A DNA stretch of 64,000 nucleotides from JBIQKZ01 sp044464765. GTDB taxonomy: Bacteria; Pseudomonadota; Gammaproteobacteria; Burkholderiales; Burkholderiaceae_B. A program made the position numbers and the translations under genes. A model generated the notes under the pieces. The model was not told the origin of the DNA and did no database searches. It saw only the letters and a list, made by a program, of their open reading frames with translations. The DNA lies in contig JBIQKZ010000001.1 of assembly GCA_044464765.1 (NCBI GenBank), positions 1 through 64,000 on the forward strand, read 5' to 3'. Positions 35,056-44,293 of the stretch are shown piece by piece; within the stretch, counting starts at the first letter, position 1; the number at the start of each line of letters is the position of its first letter.

Positions 35056-35754
35056 ATGTCCTACGTAGTTAACGCCCCCGAGGTCGTTGCCGTTCCCGTG
35101 CACGGCAGTTCCGACACCTTCCCCGTTCGCCGCGTCTATTGCGTTGGCCGCAACTACGCGGCGCATGCCCGCGAAATGGGCTTCGATCCTGATCGTGAGC
35201 CGCCATTCTTCTTTTGCAAGCCCGCCGATGCCGTGCGTCCGGTGGCACAAGGCGAGACCCTGGCAATCCCCTATCCCGCCGAAACCAGCAACTACCACTA
35301 CGAAATCGAACTGGTGGCCGCGATCGGTAAGGGCGGGTCCAACATCAGCCTGGACGACGCCTTGAGCCACGTTTGGGGCTACGCCGTCGGCCTTGACATG
35401 ACGCGCCGCGACCTGCAAATGAAAATGCGCGAAGCGGGCCGCCCGTGGGAAATCGGCAAGGCGTTCGACGACAGCGCGCCCATCGGTCCCCTGTATCCCG
35501 CGGCTCAGGCCGGCAATCTGGACAAGGCGTTCATCAAGCTCGAGGTCAATGGCCAGGTCAAACAGAGCAGCAGTATCGACAACCTCATCTGGTCGGTGGC
35601 TGAAACCATCAGCTATCTGTCCAAGTACTTCAAGCTCGAGCCGGGCGACCTGATCTACACCGGCACGCCTGAAGGCGTGGGCCCAGTGGTTGCGGGCGAC
35701 AAGATGGTGGGTTCGGTCGAAGGTCTGGGCACGCTGGCTGTCGATGTGGTGTAA
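35056..35754 (+). CDS. nagK: Fumarylpyruvate hydrolase (FAH family), copy 2
   Basis: 232 residues, the compact FAH form usual for fumarylpyruvate hydrolase. NYHYEIELVAAIGKGG supplies metal Glu residues, GLDMTRRDLQ the Asp, and YTGTPEGVGPVVAGD the signature. It cleaves fumarylpyruvate to fumarate and pyruvate in the glutathione-dependent gentisate route. The isomerase gene follows after two bases, giving strong functional context. Confidence 0.87.
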   Translation: MSYVVNAPEVVAVPVHGSSDTFPVRRVYCVGRNYAAHAREMGFDPDREPPFFFCKPADAVRPVAQGETLAIPYPAETSNYHYEIELVAAIGKGGSNISLDDALSHVWGYAVGLDMTRRDLQMKMREAGRPWEIGKAFDDSAPIGPLYPAAQAGNLDKAFIKLEVNGQVKQSSSIDNLIWSVAETISYLSKYFKLEPGDLIYTGTPEGVGPVVAGDKMVGSVEGLGTLAVDVV

Positions 35755-35756
35755 GC

Positions 35757-36395
35757 ATGGACTTATACAGCTTCTTCAATAGTTCAACCTCGTACCGGGT
35801 ACGGATTGCCCTGGCGCTCAAGAAACTTGATTTCAATCTCGTGCCGGTCAATATCCGCGTTATGGAACAGAAGAACGCGGATTACGTCGGCAAGAACCCG
35901 GGCGCCAGTGTGCCTTTGCTGGACGACAACGGCTTCCAGCTGGGGCAGTCTATGGCGATCATCGACTATCTGGATGCCAAGTATCCCGAACCTCGTCTGA
36001 TCCCCGCCGATCTTGAACAGCGGGCGCGCGTGCTTGAAATCTCCAACCTGATTTCCTGCGACATGCATCCGCTGAACAATTTGCGGGTGTTGCGTTACCT
36101 GGTCAAAGACCTGGCGGTCAGCGACGAAGCCAAGAATACGTGGTATCAGCACTGGATCGCCGAAGGCTTCAATTCGCTGGAGGCCATGCTCGAGCGCACC
36201 CAGTCGGGCAGCTTCTGCGTGGGCGGCCAGGTTTCGCTGGCCGACTGCTGCCTGGTGCCGCAAGTGGCCAATGCAACCCGCATGGGCTGCGATGTTTCCG
36301 CGTACCCGCGCATCATGGCCGTATACGAGCATTGCACGACCCTGCCGGCGTTTCAACAGGCTGCGCCGGCTGTGCAGCCTGATTTTCAAAAGTAA
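35757..36395 (+). CDS. nagL: Maleylpyruvate isomerase (zeta-class GST)
   Basis: 212 residues. FFNSSTSYRVRIALALK contains the zeta-GST active-site SSxSxRVR motif, and QSMAIIDYLDAKYP the glutathione-binding QS(M)AI segment. It isomerises maleylpyruvate to fumarylpyruvate with glutathione. A maleylacetoacetate isomerase could look alike, but the neighbouring fumarylpyruvate hydrolase and 3-hydroxybenzoate 6-hydroxylase-like genes favour the gentisate pathway. Confidence 0.87.
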   Translation: MDLYSFFNSSTSYRVRIALALKKLDFNLVPVNIRVMEQKNADYVGKNPGASVPLLDDNGFQLGQSMAIIDYLDAKYPEPRLIPADLEQRARVLEISNLISCDMHPLNNLRVLRYLVKDLAVSDEAKNTWYQHWIAEGFNSLEAMLERTQSGSFCVGGQVSLADCCLVPQVANATRMGCDVSAYPRIMAVYEHCTTLPAFQQAAPAVQPDFQK

Positions 36396-36475
36396 AGACG
36401 CGGGCCGGGCATGCGCTCGGCCCGATCCATAGCGACGCTTCGCCGCGCGCATGCTGAAACGACAGGAATCATGAA

Positions 36476-37678
36476 ATGACAGACACCAGAGCGAAACACA
36501 AGATCATTATTGTTGGCGGGGGCATCGGCGGACTGGCCGCAGCACTGTCGCTGACGCGCCAAGGCATTCACGTGCTGCTGCTCGAGCAGGCCGAGACGAT
36601 CGGCGAGATCGGCGCTGGAATCCAGTTGGGCCCCAATGCCTTCAATGCGCTCGACGCCCTGGGCGCCGGCGAAGCCACTCGTAAGCGCGCCGTGTTCACC
36701 GACGACATCATCATGATGGACGCGGTCGACGGCGAGGAAGTGGTGCGTATCGAAACCGGCGAGAAATTCCAGAAGCGTTTTGGCGGGCCTTATGCCGTTA
36801 TCCATCGGGCGGACATCCACCTGTCCATTCTGGAAGCGGTGCAGCACGATCCCCTGATCGAGTTCAAGACATCCACCCATGTGGCCGACGTCAAGCTCAA
36901 GTCGGACGGCGTTGAAGTCAGCGACACCCATGGCAATGTGTATCAGGCGGATGCGGTGGTGGGATGCGACGGAGTGAAGTCGGTGATCCGTGAAAAAACC
37001 ATCGGCCGGCATCACCGGGTTACCGGTCATGTGGTCTACCGTGCCGTGGTCGACCTGGAAAACATGCCGGAAGATTTACGCGTGAACGCCCCTATGTTGT
37101 GGGCGGGGCCTCGCTGCCATTTGGTGCATTATCCGCTGCGTGGGGGCCAGCAGTACAACCTGGTGGTGACCTTCCATAGCCGCGACGAAGAAGAGTGGGG
37201 CGTGACCGACGGAAGCAAGGAAGAAGTCCTCAGTTACTTCGAAGGCATTCATCCGCGTCCGCGTCAGATGCTCGACCGTCCGACATCGTGGCGGCGTTGG
37301 GCGACCGCCGATGCCGACCCGGTCGACGAATGGGGCACGGGTTTGTGTACTTTACTGGGCGACGCCGCCCACCCCATGGCGCAATACATGGCGCAGGGCG
37401 CGTGCATGGCGCTGGAAGACGCCGTGACCCTGGGCGAGGCGGTTGGCCAGTGCAATGGCGACCTGCAGGCGGCATTCCGCTTGTATGAGTCCATCCGTTG
37501 TCCGCGCACCGCGCGGGTGGTGTGGTCGACGCGCGAAATGGGCCGCATTTATCACGCCAAGGGCGTGGAGCGCACGGTGCGCAACCTGCTCTGGAAAGAC
37601 AAGTCCCAGGAACAGTTTTACACTGGGCTTGAATGGCTTTACGGCTGGCGCCGTGAAAACTGCCTGCAGCCGCGTTGA
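36476..37678 (+). CDS. FAD monooxygenase, 3-hydroxybenzoate 6-hydroxylase-like
   Basis: 400 residues of the class A flavoprotein hydroxylase family. The dinucleotide motif is IIIVGGGIGGLAAALSL, the DG motif VGCDGVKSVIREK, and the GD motif LLGDAAHPMAQYMAQGACMA. Sequence style and place after the isomerase match NagX/MhbM-type 3-hydroxybenzoate 6-hydroxylase, which makes gentisate with NAD(P)H and O2. A salicylate hydroxylase is the main alternative. Confidence 0.85.
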   Translation: MTDTRAKHKIIIVGGGIGGLAAALSLTRQGIHVLLLEQAETIGEIGAGIQLGPNAFNALDALGAGEATRKRAVFTDDIIMMDAVDGEEVVRIETGEKFQKRFGGPYAVIHRADIHLSILEAVQHDPLIEFKTSTHVADVKLKSDGVEVSDTHGNVYQADAVVGCDGVKSVIREKTIGRHHRVTGHVVYRAVVDLENMPEDLRVNAPMLWAGPRCHLVHYPLRGGQQYNLVVTFHSRDEEEWGVTDGSKEEVLSYFEGIHPRPRQMLDRPTSWRRWATADADPVDEWGTGLCTLLGDAAHPMAQYMAQGACMALEDAVTLGEAVGQCNGDLQAAFRLYESIRCPRTARVVWSTREMGRIYHAKGVERTVRNLLWKDKSQEQFYTGLEWLYGWRRENCLQPR

Positions 37679-37736
37679 TCCCCCGCGTGTAACTCAATTT
37701 TTAAAGCGTTGCACTTAGCAACTGAAGGAGCTATCC

Positions 37737-38927
37737 ATGAGATTATTCAAAAAGATGGGCGTCGCCTTGGCATTGTCCGCCATGGCCGGACTCGGCCAGG
37801 TCGCTTATGCGCAAGAGCAGGATCCGCTCAAGATCGGCTTTATCACAACGCTTTCAACGCCTGCTGGCTACATTGGTGAAGACGAGCGCGATGGCTTCAT
37901 GCTGGCCGTCAAACAGGAAGGCGGCAAGCTGGGTGGCATTCCCGTCGATGTCATCGTCGAAGACGATGGCTTGAAACCGGGCTCGGGCAAGCAGACGGCC
38001 GAACGCATGTTGCAGGAAGGCATCAAGGTGTTCACCGGCATCAACTTCTCGAACGTTCTGGTGGCGGTGGCGCCGGCGGTCTTTCGCGAAGGGGCCTTCT
38101 ACGTCAGCCTGAATGCCGGTCCGTCCAACTTTGCGGGTGAAGGTTGCGACAAGAACTATTTCGCAGCGGCTTTCCAGAACGACTCGTATAGCGATACCGC
38201 AGCCATCGCCGCCAACAACATGGGCATCAAGAAGATGGTCATCATGGCGCCCAACTACCAGTCGGGCCGCGACGCGCTCAATGGTTTCAAACGGGCGTAT
38301 AAGGGCGAAATCCTTGCCGAGATCTACACCAAGCTCGATCAATCCGACTTCTCGGTCGAACTGGCGCGTATCCGTTCGCTGGCGCCGGAAGCCTTGTTCG
38401 AGTTCCTGCCTGGCGGCGCCGGCATCAACTTTGCCAAGCAATGGGCGAACTCGGGCCTGAGCGATCAGGTCAAGATGGTGACCACGCTGTACTCGATGGA
38501 CGATCGCATGATGGCGGCCACAGGCGACGCCAGCAAAGGCTTTCTCCTGACCACAGAATGGACGGCCGACATGGATAACGCGGCGAACAAACAGTTTGTC
38601 GAGGCGTTCCAAAAAGAATATAATCGCCGCCCAACCGTTTACGCGGCAACGTCCTATGACACGGCTCGTCTTATCGCATCCGCCCTTAAGGCGGTCGATG
38701 GCGACGTCGAAGGCAAGCCTGATGATTTCCGCAATGCCCTGCGCAAAGCCGATTTCGATAGCGTTCGCGGTAACTTCAAGCTTGGTCCAAACCACTATCC
38801 CATCCAGGACTGGTTTCTTGTCGAGGTCGCTCCGAACGCGGAAGGCAAGCTTGACTACAAGTTCGTGGATACGATCGTCAAAGACCATGGCGATGCATAT
38901 TCCCACTTGTGCAAGATGGACAAGTAA
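37737..38927 (+). CDS. Periplasmic ligand-binding protein of Liv-type ABC importer (transporter 3)
   Basis: 396 residues. Signal peptide MRLFKKMGVALALSAMAGLG with cleavage after AYA near residue 24; the mature start QEQDPLKIGFITTLSTPAG is a Peripla_BP_6 N-terminus. GAAGGAGCT precedes the ATG. It directly follows the hydroxylase gene and begins the third K-H-M-G-F set, suggesting 3-hydroxybenzoate or a similar acid as ligand. Confidence 0.92.
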   Translation: MRLFKKMGVALALSAMAGLGQVAYAQEQDPLKIGFITTLSTPAGYIGEDERDGFMLAVKQEGGKLGGIPVDVIVEDDGLKPGSGKQTAERMLQEGIKVFTGINFSNVLVAVAPAVFREGAFYVSLNAGPSNFAGEGCDKNYFAAAFQNDSYSDTAAIAANNMGIKKMVIMAPNYQSGRDALNGFKRAYKGEILAEIYTKLDQSDFSVELARIRSLAPEALFEFLPGGAGINFAKQWANSGLSDQVKMVTTLYSMDDRMMAATGDASKGFLLTTEWTADMDNAANKQFVEAFQKEYNRRPTVYAATSYDTARLIASALKAVDGDVEGKPDDFRNALRKADFDSVRGNFKLGPNHYPIQDWFLVEVAPNAEGKLDYKFVDTIVKDHGDAYSHLCKMDK

Positions 38928-39012
38928 TAACGCGCTTGTATCCTGATCCGGGGGCGGGAACGAAGGTTGCTTCACGCGCTTCGCCCGCCCCGGGTCCATA
39001 AAGAGAAAGTCT

Positions 39013-39927
39013 ATGGCAATGTTAGTCGAGCAGGTCATGAACGGCCTGCAGTACAGCGCCCTGTTGTTCTTGTTGGCCTCGGGCTTGACTCTGATCCTGG
39101 GCATCATGAACGTGGTCAATCTGGCCCACGGCTCCTTTTATATGGTTGGGGCCTTTTGCGCTGCCGCCGCCGTAGCTTCCACGGGTTCCTTCCTGGTTGC
39201 GATGCTGGCCGCCATTGTGGGTGCGGGCATTTACGGCCTGATTGTTGAACGGCTCATCATCAGCCGCCTGTATCATCGGGACCACCTCGAGCAGGTGCTG
39301 GCCACGCTGGGTGTGCTGATGTTCACTAATGCGCTGGTCACCGTGGTGTTTGGCCGCAATCCCCCCTTCGTGGCCATACCCGACCTGCTGTCCGGCTCGG
39401 TGCCCATCATGCCCGGCCTGAACTATCCCATCATGCGCCTGGCGTTTATTGGCGCTGGTGTTCTGGTTGCCGTGGGTTTGTGGTTTCTTATCGTCAAAAC
39501 ACGGGTTGGCATGCTGGTGCGCGCCGGCGCCGACGATAGCGAGATGGTCGACGCCCTGGGCATCAATATCCGCCGCCTGTTCATGGTGGTGTTTACGGTG
39601 GGGGCCTTTTTATGCGGCTTCGCCGGCGTCATGTCCGCCCCTTTGCTGGCCGTCGAAATCGGCATGGGCGAGAAAATGCTTATTACCACGCTGGTGGTGA
39701 TTGTGGTGGGCGGCGTAGGCTCGGTGCGCGGCGCTTTGTTGGGGTCGCTGCTGGTGGGCATGACGGACGCCTTCGGGCGGGCCTATATCCCGATCTGGAT
39801 GTCCCAGCTTTTGCCACCCCAGTATAGCGACACGGTCAGCTCCAGCATTGTGTCGGCCAGTATCTATATCTTGATGGCCATCGTTCTTCTGGTTAAACCG
39901 CGCGGTCTGATTCCGGCACAACGATAA
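39013..39927 (+). CDS. ABC importer permease, LivH type (transporter 3)
   Basis: 304 residues. NGLQYSALLFLLASGLTLIL and MNVVNLAHGSFYMVGA identify LivH; VVGGVGSVRGALLGSLLVGM is the C-terminal loop. About eight membrane segments. It follows the binding-protein gene by 85 bases and precedes livM by nine. Confidence 0.92.
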   Translation: MAMLVEQVMNGLQYSALLFLLASGLTLILGIMNVVNLAHGSFYMVGAFCAAAAVASTGSFLVAMLAAIVGAGIYGLIVERLIISRLYHRDHLEQVLATLGVLMFTNALVTVVFGRNPPFVAIPDLLSGSVPIMPGLNYPIMRLAFIGAGVLVAVGLWFLIVKTRVGMLVRAGADDSEMVDALGINIRRLFMVVFTVGAFLCGFAGVMSAPLLAVEIGMGEKMLITTLVVIVVGGVGSVRGALLGSLLVGMTDAFGRAYIPIWMSQLLPPQYSDTVSSSIVSASIYILMAIVLLVKPRGLIPAQR

Positions 39928-39936
39928 AGCGAAGCC

Positions 39937-40905
39937 ATGAATAGAAAATACTTTGTCGTAGGCGTTATTTTTGCGATTCTGCTGCTGGTGCCCGTCCTTG
40001 CGGACGCGGTCAGCAACAGCTTCCTGATCAATACGGCCACACGATTCGTCATTTATGCGCTGGCGGCGGTCAGCCTTGATCTGGTCCTTGGCTACGGGGC
40101 CATGGTCAGCTTTGGCCATGCGGCCTTTTTTGGCATTGGCGGCTATGTGGTGGGCATTGTGGCCTTCCACATGGACATGGGCGACTCGATCTTCGGGTGG
40201 TCCGGAACCACTTCCGCAATCGTCATCTGGATTCTGGCCATGGTGTTTGCCGGCTTTGTCGGCCTGATCATGGGTTATCTATCCCTGCGCACCAGCGGCT
40301 TGCAGTTCATCATGATTACGCTGGCATTCGCGCAGATGTTGTATTTTGTCCTGGTGGGCCTGGTCATGTACGGGGGCGACGACGGCATGTCGATCACCTC
40401 GCGCAATACCCTGCCGTTCCTCGATCTTGAAAACAACACGGTGTTCTACTATGTTTGCCTGGCCATTTTGATCTTCTGGGTGTGGCTCTGCCGCCGCATC
40501 GTCAAGTCGCCGTTTGGCATGGTGCTGCGCGGCTTCAAGGAAAGCGAGCGGCGCAACATTAATTTGGGCTATGCGCCCTTGCGCTACAAGCTGTCGGCGT
40601 TTGTGTTCTCGGCTGCGGGCACCGGCCTGGCCGGCGCCCTGTGGGCCAACTATGCGTTGTATGCCAGCCCGGACATGGCCGCCTGGCTGAAGTCGGGTGA
40701 GTTCATGGCCATGATTATCCTGGGCGGCATGGGAACGATCTTCGGTCCGGTGCTGGGCACCGCTGTGTATCTCGGGTTGGAACAAACCCTGACCGGCTGG
40801 ACGGAAAACTGGATGCTCTTCCTGGGGCCTGTGCTGGTTCTGGTTGTGCTGTTCAGCAAACGCGGCCTGTTCGGCTGGCTGGCAGGGAGCAAGAGCCATG
40901 ACTGA
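39937..40905 (+). CDS. ABC importer permease, LivM type (transporter 3)
   Basis: 322 residues. LVLGYGAMVSFGHAAFFGIG and RGFKESERRNINLGY are LivM features. Its end overlaps the next ATPase start by eight bases. Confidence 0.92.
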   Translation: MNRKYFVVGVIFAILLLVPVLADAVSNSFLINTATRFVIYALAAVSLDLVLGYGAMVSFGHAAFFGIGGYVVGIVAFHMDMGDSIFGWSGTTSAIVIWILAMVFAGFVGLIMGYLSLRTSGLQFIMITLAFAQMLYFVLVGLVMYGGDDGMSITSRNTLPFLDLENNTVFYYVCLAILIFWVWLCRRIVKSPFGMVLRGFKESERRNINLGYAPLRYKLSAFVFSAAGTGLAGALWANYALYASPDMAAWLKSGEFMAMIILGGMGTIFGPVLGTAVYLGLEQTLTGWTENWMLFLGPVLVLVVLFSKRGLFGWLAGSKSHD

Positions 40906-41665
40906 CACCACCACTACCCAAACCCCCAAGCTGGAAATTCGCCACCTGCACAAGGCCTTCGGGGCCCTGGTGGCGACCAACGATGTGAACCTGACTGTCA
41001 TGCCCGGCGAGCTGCATGCCTTGATCGGCCCCAATGGGGCGGGCAAGACGACGCTGATCTCGCAAATCGGCGGCGAGCAGATGCCCGACTCGGGCCAGAT
41101 CCTGCTCGACGGTGTCGATATTACCCGCCTGCCTGCTTACAACCGGGCGGCGGTCGGCTTGGCGCGCTCGTTCCAGATTAGCCAGCTGTATAACGAGCTT
41201 ACCGCTGAAGACAACGTGGCCATGGCTGTGCAGGCGCAGTCGAACAAGCGGTTCAATTTCTGGCGCGACGCCCGTAAAGACCCCGAACTGCGCGAGCCGG
41301 CCCGTGCCGCGCTGGCCAAGGTCGGCCTGGCCGACCGGGCCGGATTGCGCGTGTCGGAACTCGCTCATGGCGAGAAACGACAACTGGAACTGGCCATCGC
41401 CCTGTCGTTGAATGCGTCGGTGTTGCTGCTGGACGAACCCATGGCCGGCCTGGGCGCGGAAGAGTCTCATTTAATGAAAGACATTCTGCAGGGCCTGAAG
41501 GGCCAGTACGCCATTTTGCTGGTGGAACACGACATGGACATTGTTTTTGCCCTGGCGGATCGGGTAACCGTTCTGGTTTATGGCAAGCCTATTTTTACCG
41601 GCACGCCTGCCGAGGTGCGCGAGAACCCCGCCGTGCGCGACGCCTACCTGGGGGAGGAAAGCTAA
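40898..41665 (+). CDS. ABC importer ATPase, LivG type (transporter 3)
   Basis: 255 residues. Walker A GPNGAGKTT, the signature-region LAHGEKRQLELAIALS, and Walker B VLLLDEPMAGLG. ATG 40898, inside the end of livM, is the natural start; the longer frame reads membrane-gene sequence. Confidence 0.92.
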   Translation: MTDTTTTQTPKLEIRHLHKAFGALVATNDVNLTVMPGELHALIGPNGAGKTTLISQIGGEQMPDSGQILLDGVDITRLPAYNRAAVGLARSFQISQLYNELTAEDNVAMAVQAQSNKRFNFWRDARKDPELREPARAALAKVGLADRAGLRVSELAHGEKRQLELAIALSLNASVLLLDEPMAGLGAEESHLMKDILQGLKGQYAILLVEHDMDIVFALADRVTVLVYGKPIFTGTPAEVRENPAVRDAYLGEES

Positions 41666-42360
41666 TGCTGAAAGCCGACAATCTGCAATCAGGCTATGGC
41701 GCCAGCAAGGTGCTGTTTGGCATGAATCTCGAGATCGCCGCCAACCAGGTCGTTTCCCTGATCGGGCGCAACGGCATGGGCAAAACCACCACCGTTCGCA
41801 CGCTCATGGGCATGCTGCCGGTACAGGGCGGCACGATTACCTTCGAAGGCAATCGCATCGACGGCTTGCGCCCGCATCGCATCGCCCGCCTTGGCTTTGG
41901 TTTGGTGCCCGAGGGGCGCCGTGTATTCGCATCGCTGACGGTCGAAGAAAACCTGGTGGCCACATCCCACACGGTGCATGGCAAGCAATGGACGCTGGAC
42001 ACGGTGTTCGAGCTTTTCCCCCGCCTGAAAGAGCGGCGCAGCCAATCGGCGCGTACCTTGTCCGGCGGCGAGCAGCAGATGCTTGCGATCGGGCGCGCCT
42101 TGCTGACCAACCCGCGCTTGCTGATCCTGGACGAGGCCACCGAAGGCTTGGCGCCCGTCATTCGCCAGGAAATCTGGGCGTGTCTGAACCGCCTCAAGTC
42201 CGAAGGCCAGGCGATCCTATTGATCGACAAGAACCTGAAGGAAATGCACCACCTGGTCGATCGCCACTACATGATAGAAAAAGGGCGCGTGGTGTGGGAT
42301 GGCAGCTCGCAGCAATTGCTGGACAAGCCCGAGCTGGTGAACCAATACCTGGGCGTCTGA
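41665..42360 (+). CDS. ABC importer ATPase, LivF type (transporter 3)
   Basis: 231 residues. Walker A GRNGMGKTT, signature LSGGEQQMLAIGRAL, and Walker B LLILDEATEGLAP, in which Ala replaces the common Pro. The ATG overlaps the livG stop (TAATG). It converges on the GntR gene 84 bases away. Confidence 0.92.
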   Translation: MLKADNLQSGYGASKVLFGMNLEIAANQVVSLIGRNGMGKTTTVRTLMGMLPVQGGTITFEGNRIDGLRPHRIARLGFGLVPEGRRVFASLTVEENLVATSHTVHGKQWTLDTVFELFPRLKERRSQSARTLSGGEQQMLAIGRALLTNPRLLILDEATEGLAPVIRQEIWACLNRLKSEGQAILLIDKNLKEMHHLVDRHYMIEKGRVVWDGSSQQLLDKPELVNQYLGV

Positions 42361-42443
42361 GGCTGGGTACCTGAACGGCGGTTATTGCGCGGCCGCCTTA
42401 GACCCCTTGTCGGGACGTATTCCCGCGCGGGCCAAGCCGCTTA

Positions 42444-43166
42444 CTAGTCCAGCGACTCCAAGGTGCTTTCGATGAGGTCGGCGGTTTTGTTGTAGTGCGC
42501 GGCCAGCAAGGTCGTGGCCGTGTTGTGGTCGCGGGCCAGGGTGGCGTCGACGATCTCTTGGTGTTCCCTGGATACGTCGCGGATGGCGATGGTCTTGAAC
42601 AGATTGACCAACATGGGCCGGCGATACCGTTCCGTTTGCATGTACAGCGTGGTGGAGAAATCCAGGAGCCAGCGAGAATCGCAGGCAGCAATCAAGGACC
42701 TGTGCAGGGCGAGGTGGCGGCTCTCCACCATTTCGTAATAGGCGTCGAATGTGGCGCCATCCGCATGTTGGCGTCGCGTGGCCAGCGACAGGGCGTGCAG
42801 CGCCGCCACGATGGCCGTTTCCCAGTCGTCGGAGGCATTGTCGATGGATCGCAACAAGGCTTCGCAGTCGATCAGGATGCGGGCGCTCATGGAGTCGCGC
42901 ATTTCCTTCAGCGATAGAGGCGCCACCCGAAACCCTTTCAGGGCTTCCGATTCGACCAGGTGTTCGCTTTGCAGCCGGTTCAGCGCTTCGCGCAAGGGGG
43001 TGAAGCTTAGCTGGTAGCGTTGTTTCAGGAGCTCCAGCCGTAGCGCCAGCCCAGGAGGCAGCGCACCCGACATAATGTCGCGCTTGATCGCGTGATACGC
43101 CTGCTCGGCAAGTGTGGGTGCTTTGGCCGGGCGCGCGGTGTCGAAGTCGGCGGCTGGAAGATTCAT
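42444..43166 (-). CDS. GntR-family regulator with FCD domain
   Basis: 240 residues. The winged helix spans QAYHAIKRDIMSGALPPG and SFTPLREALNRLQSEHLV; the C-terminal FadR-like (FCD) domain includes HLALHRSLIAACDSRWLLD. FCD regulators often repress aromatic or organic-acid genes and respond to a carboxylate. It overlaps the upstream nitrilase gene by ATGA and is the last gene of the reverse operon, so it may autoregulate that operon. Confidence 0.88.
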   Translation of the reverse strand: MNLPAADFDTARPAKAPTLAEQAYHAIKRDIMSGALPPGLALRLELLKQRYQLSFTPLREALNRLQSEHLVESEALKGFRVAPLSLKEMRDSMSARILIDCEALLRSIDNASDDWETAIVAALHALSLATRRQHADGATFDAYYEMVESRHLALHRSLIAACDSRWLLDFSTTLYMQTERYRRPMLVNLFKTIAIRDVSREHQEIVDATLARDHNTATTLLAAHYNKTADLIESTLESLD

Positions 43167-44200
43167 GATGCTGGGTTGTTCGAGCCGTTGGCGCTGCTCT
43201 CGTGTGCGTCAGGCTCGTAGTCGAGCGACGCGCCCGCCTGGTTGGAGAACTGTGCGGCCTGTTGCGCCGCGCGATTGACCCGCAGATCGAAGACATCGAA
43301 GCGATTATAGTGCCCGGTGATGTCGTGCATCTGGCGAGGTTGCAGGCATTTGCCCAGATCGATGTCGGCATAGACGATCCCCTCGACGTCGATCAGCGGT
43401 TCGCCGACCAAGCGACCGTCGGGGCCGATGACGCCCGAGAATGCGCTGTTCTTGCGCCGTAGCATTTGCTCGGCCTGGGGATGGCTGGGCGTGAAAGCCT
43501 GGATGATTTCCTCGGATATCGTAGAGCACGACACGACGGTGAAGACCTTGCCCTCGAATGAATGGGCCATGGCGCGAACCTTGATGGCCTCGGCCATGTC
43601 GTAGTCGGGCGGCGCGACGGGCAGCGAGATGTAGCTGGCGATATGCAGCAGTTCCCCTTGCGCCAGCAAGCTGAAGCGCGCCAGGGTATTGGTGTTCTCG
43701 CCGCAGGCCAGGCCGCCCAGTTTGCCCAGGGGGGTGTCGTACACCCTTAGCGACGCGCCGTCGCCATTGGCCCAAGTAAGCTTTTCGGCCCAGGTGGGAA
43801 TCAGCTTGCGATGGCGTCCCAGGATCTTGCCATCGGGGCCGATGAACACCAGTGTGTTGTAGATGGTGCCGATGCCCGTCTGGCTGCGTTCGTTGACGCC
43901 GATCACGACGTGTACGCCGTGCCGTGCGGCCGCCTGGGCGACGCGGTGGATTTCCGGGCCGGGGATTTCAATGGCGCTGCGGCATAGCTTGTCGAACCAG
44001 GCACTGCCCTCGACCGGGTTCATGATCCAGTTCCAGTAGGGGTAGGCCGATACGTAGACTTCGGGAAAGGCCACCAGCGCGGCGCCATTGGAAACGGCTT
44101 CGGCGATCAGGCCGCAGGCCTTTTCAATGGTGGCCGGCGTATCTAGAAAAACGGGCGATGCCTGTACCGAGGCAACTTTGAAAGCGGGCAAGTTCAACAT
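43163..44200 (-). CDS. Nitrilase (carbon-nitrogen hydrolase)
   Basis: 345 residues. The catalytic triad is visible: E47 in AFPEVY, K132 in GRHRKLIPTWAE and C166 in LGGLACGENTN. The HRKL.PT.AE pattern and CGEN box place it with true nitrilases rather than amidases. Nitrilases turn R-CN into the acid and ammonia. AGGAAA selects ATG 44200; ten codons further upstream are unlikely. It shares an operon with FAH copy 3 and the second cupin dioxygenase, so a nitrile-substituted precursor is conceivable. Confidence 0.87.
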   Translation of the reverse strand: MLNLPAFKVASVQASPVFLDTPATIEKACGLIAEAVSNGAALVAFPEVYVSAYPYWNWIMNPVEGSAWFDKLCRSAIEIPGPEIHRVAQAAARHGVHVVIGVNERSQTGIGTIYNTLVFIGPDGKILGRHRKLIPTWAEKLTWANGDGASLRVYDTPLGKLGGLACGENTNTLARFSLLAQGELLHIASYISLPVAPPDYDMAEAIKVRAMAHSFEGKVFTVVSCSTISEEIIQAFTPSHPQAEQMLRRKNSAFSGVIGPDGRLVGEPLIDVEGIVYADIDLGKCLQPRQMHDITGHYNRFDVFDLRVNRAAQQAAQFSNQAGASLDYEPDAHESSANGSNNPAS

Positions 44201-44293
44201 GGCGTTTCCTAAAGCGGCCCAGAAGGCCATTAACCTTTAACCGTACCGGCGACGATGCGCTGGGGCCGGAGCCGGCTCCAGCGCATCCCCGGC

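Noticed and set aside
37854..39119. 421-codon reverse frame
   Set aside because: Antisense to the transporter 3 binding protein; no motifs.
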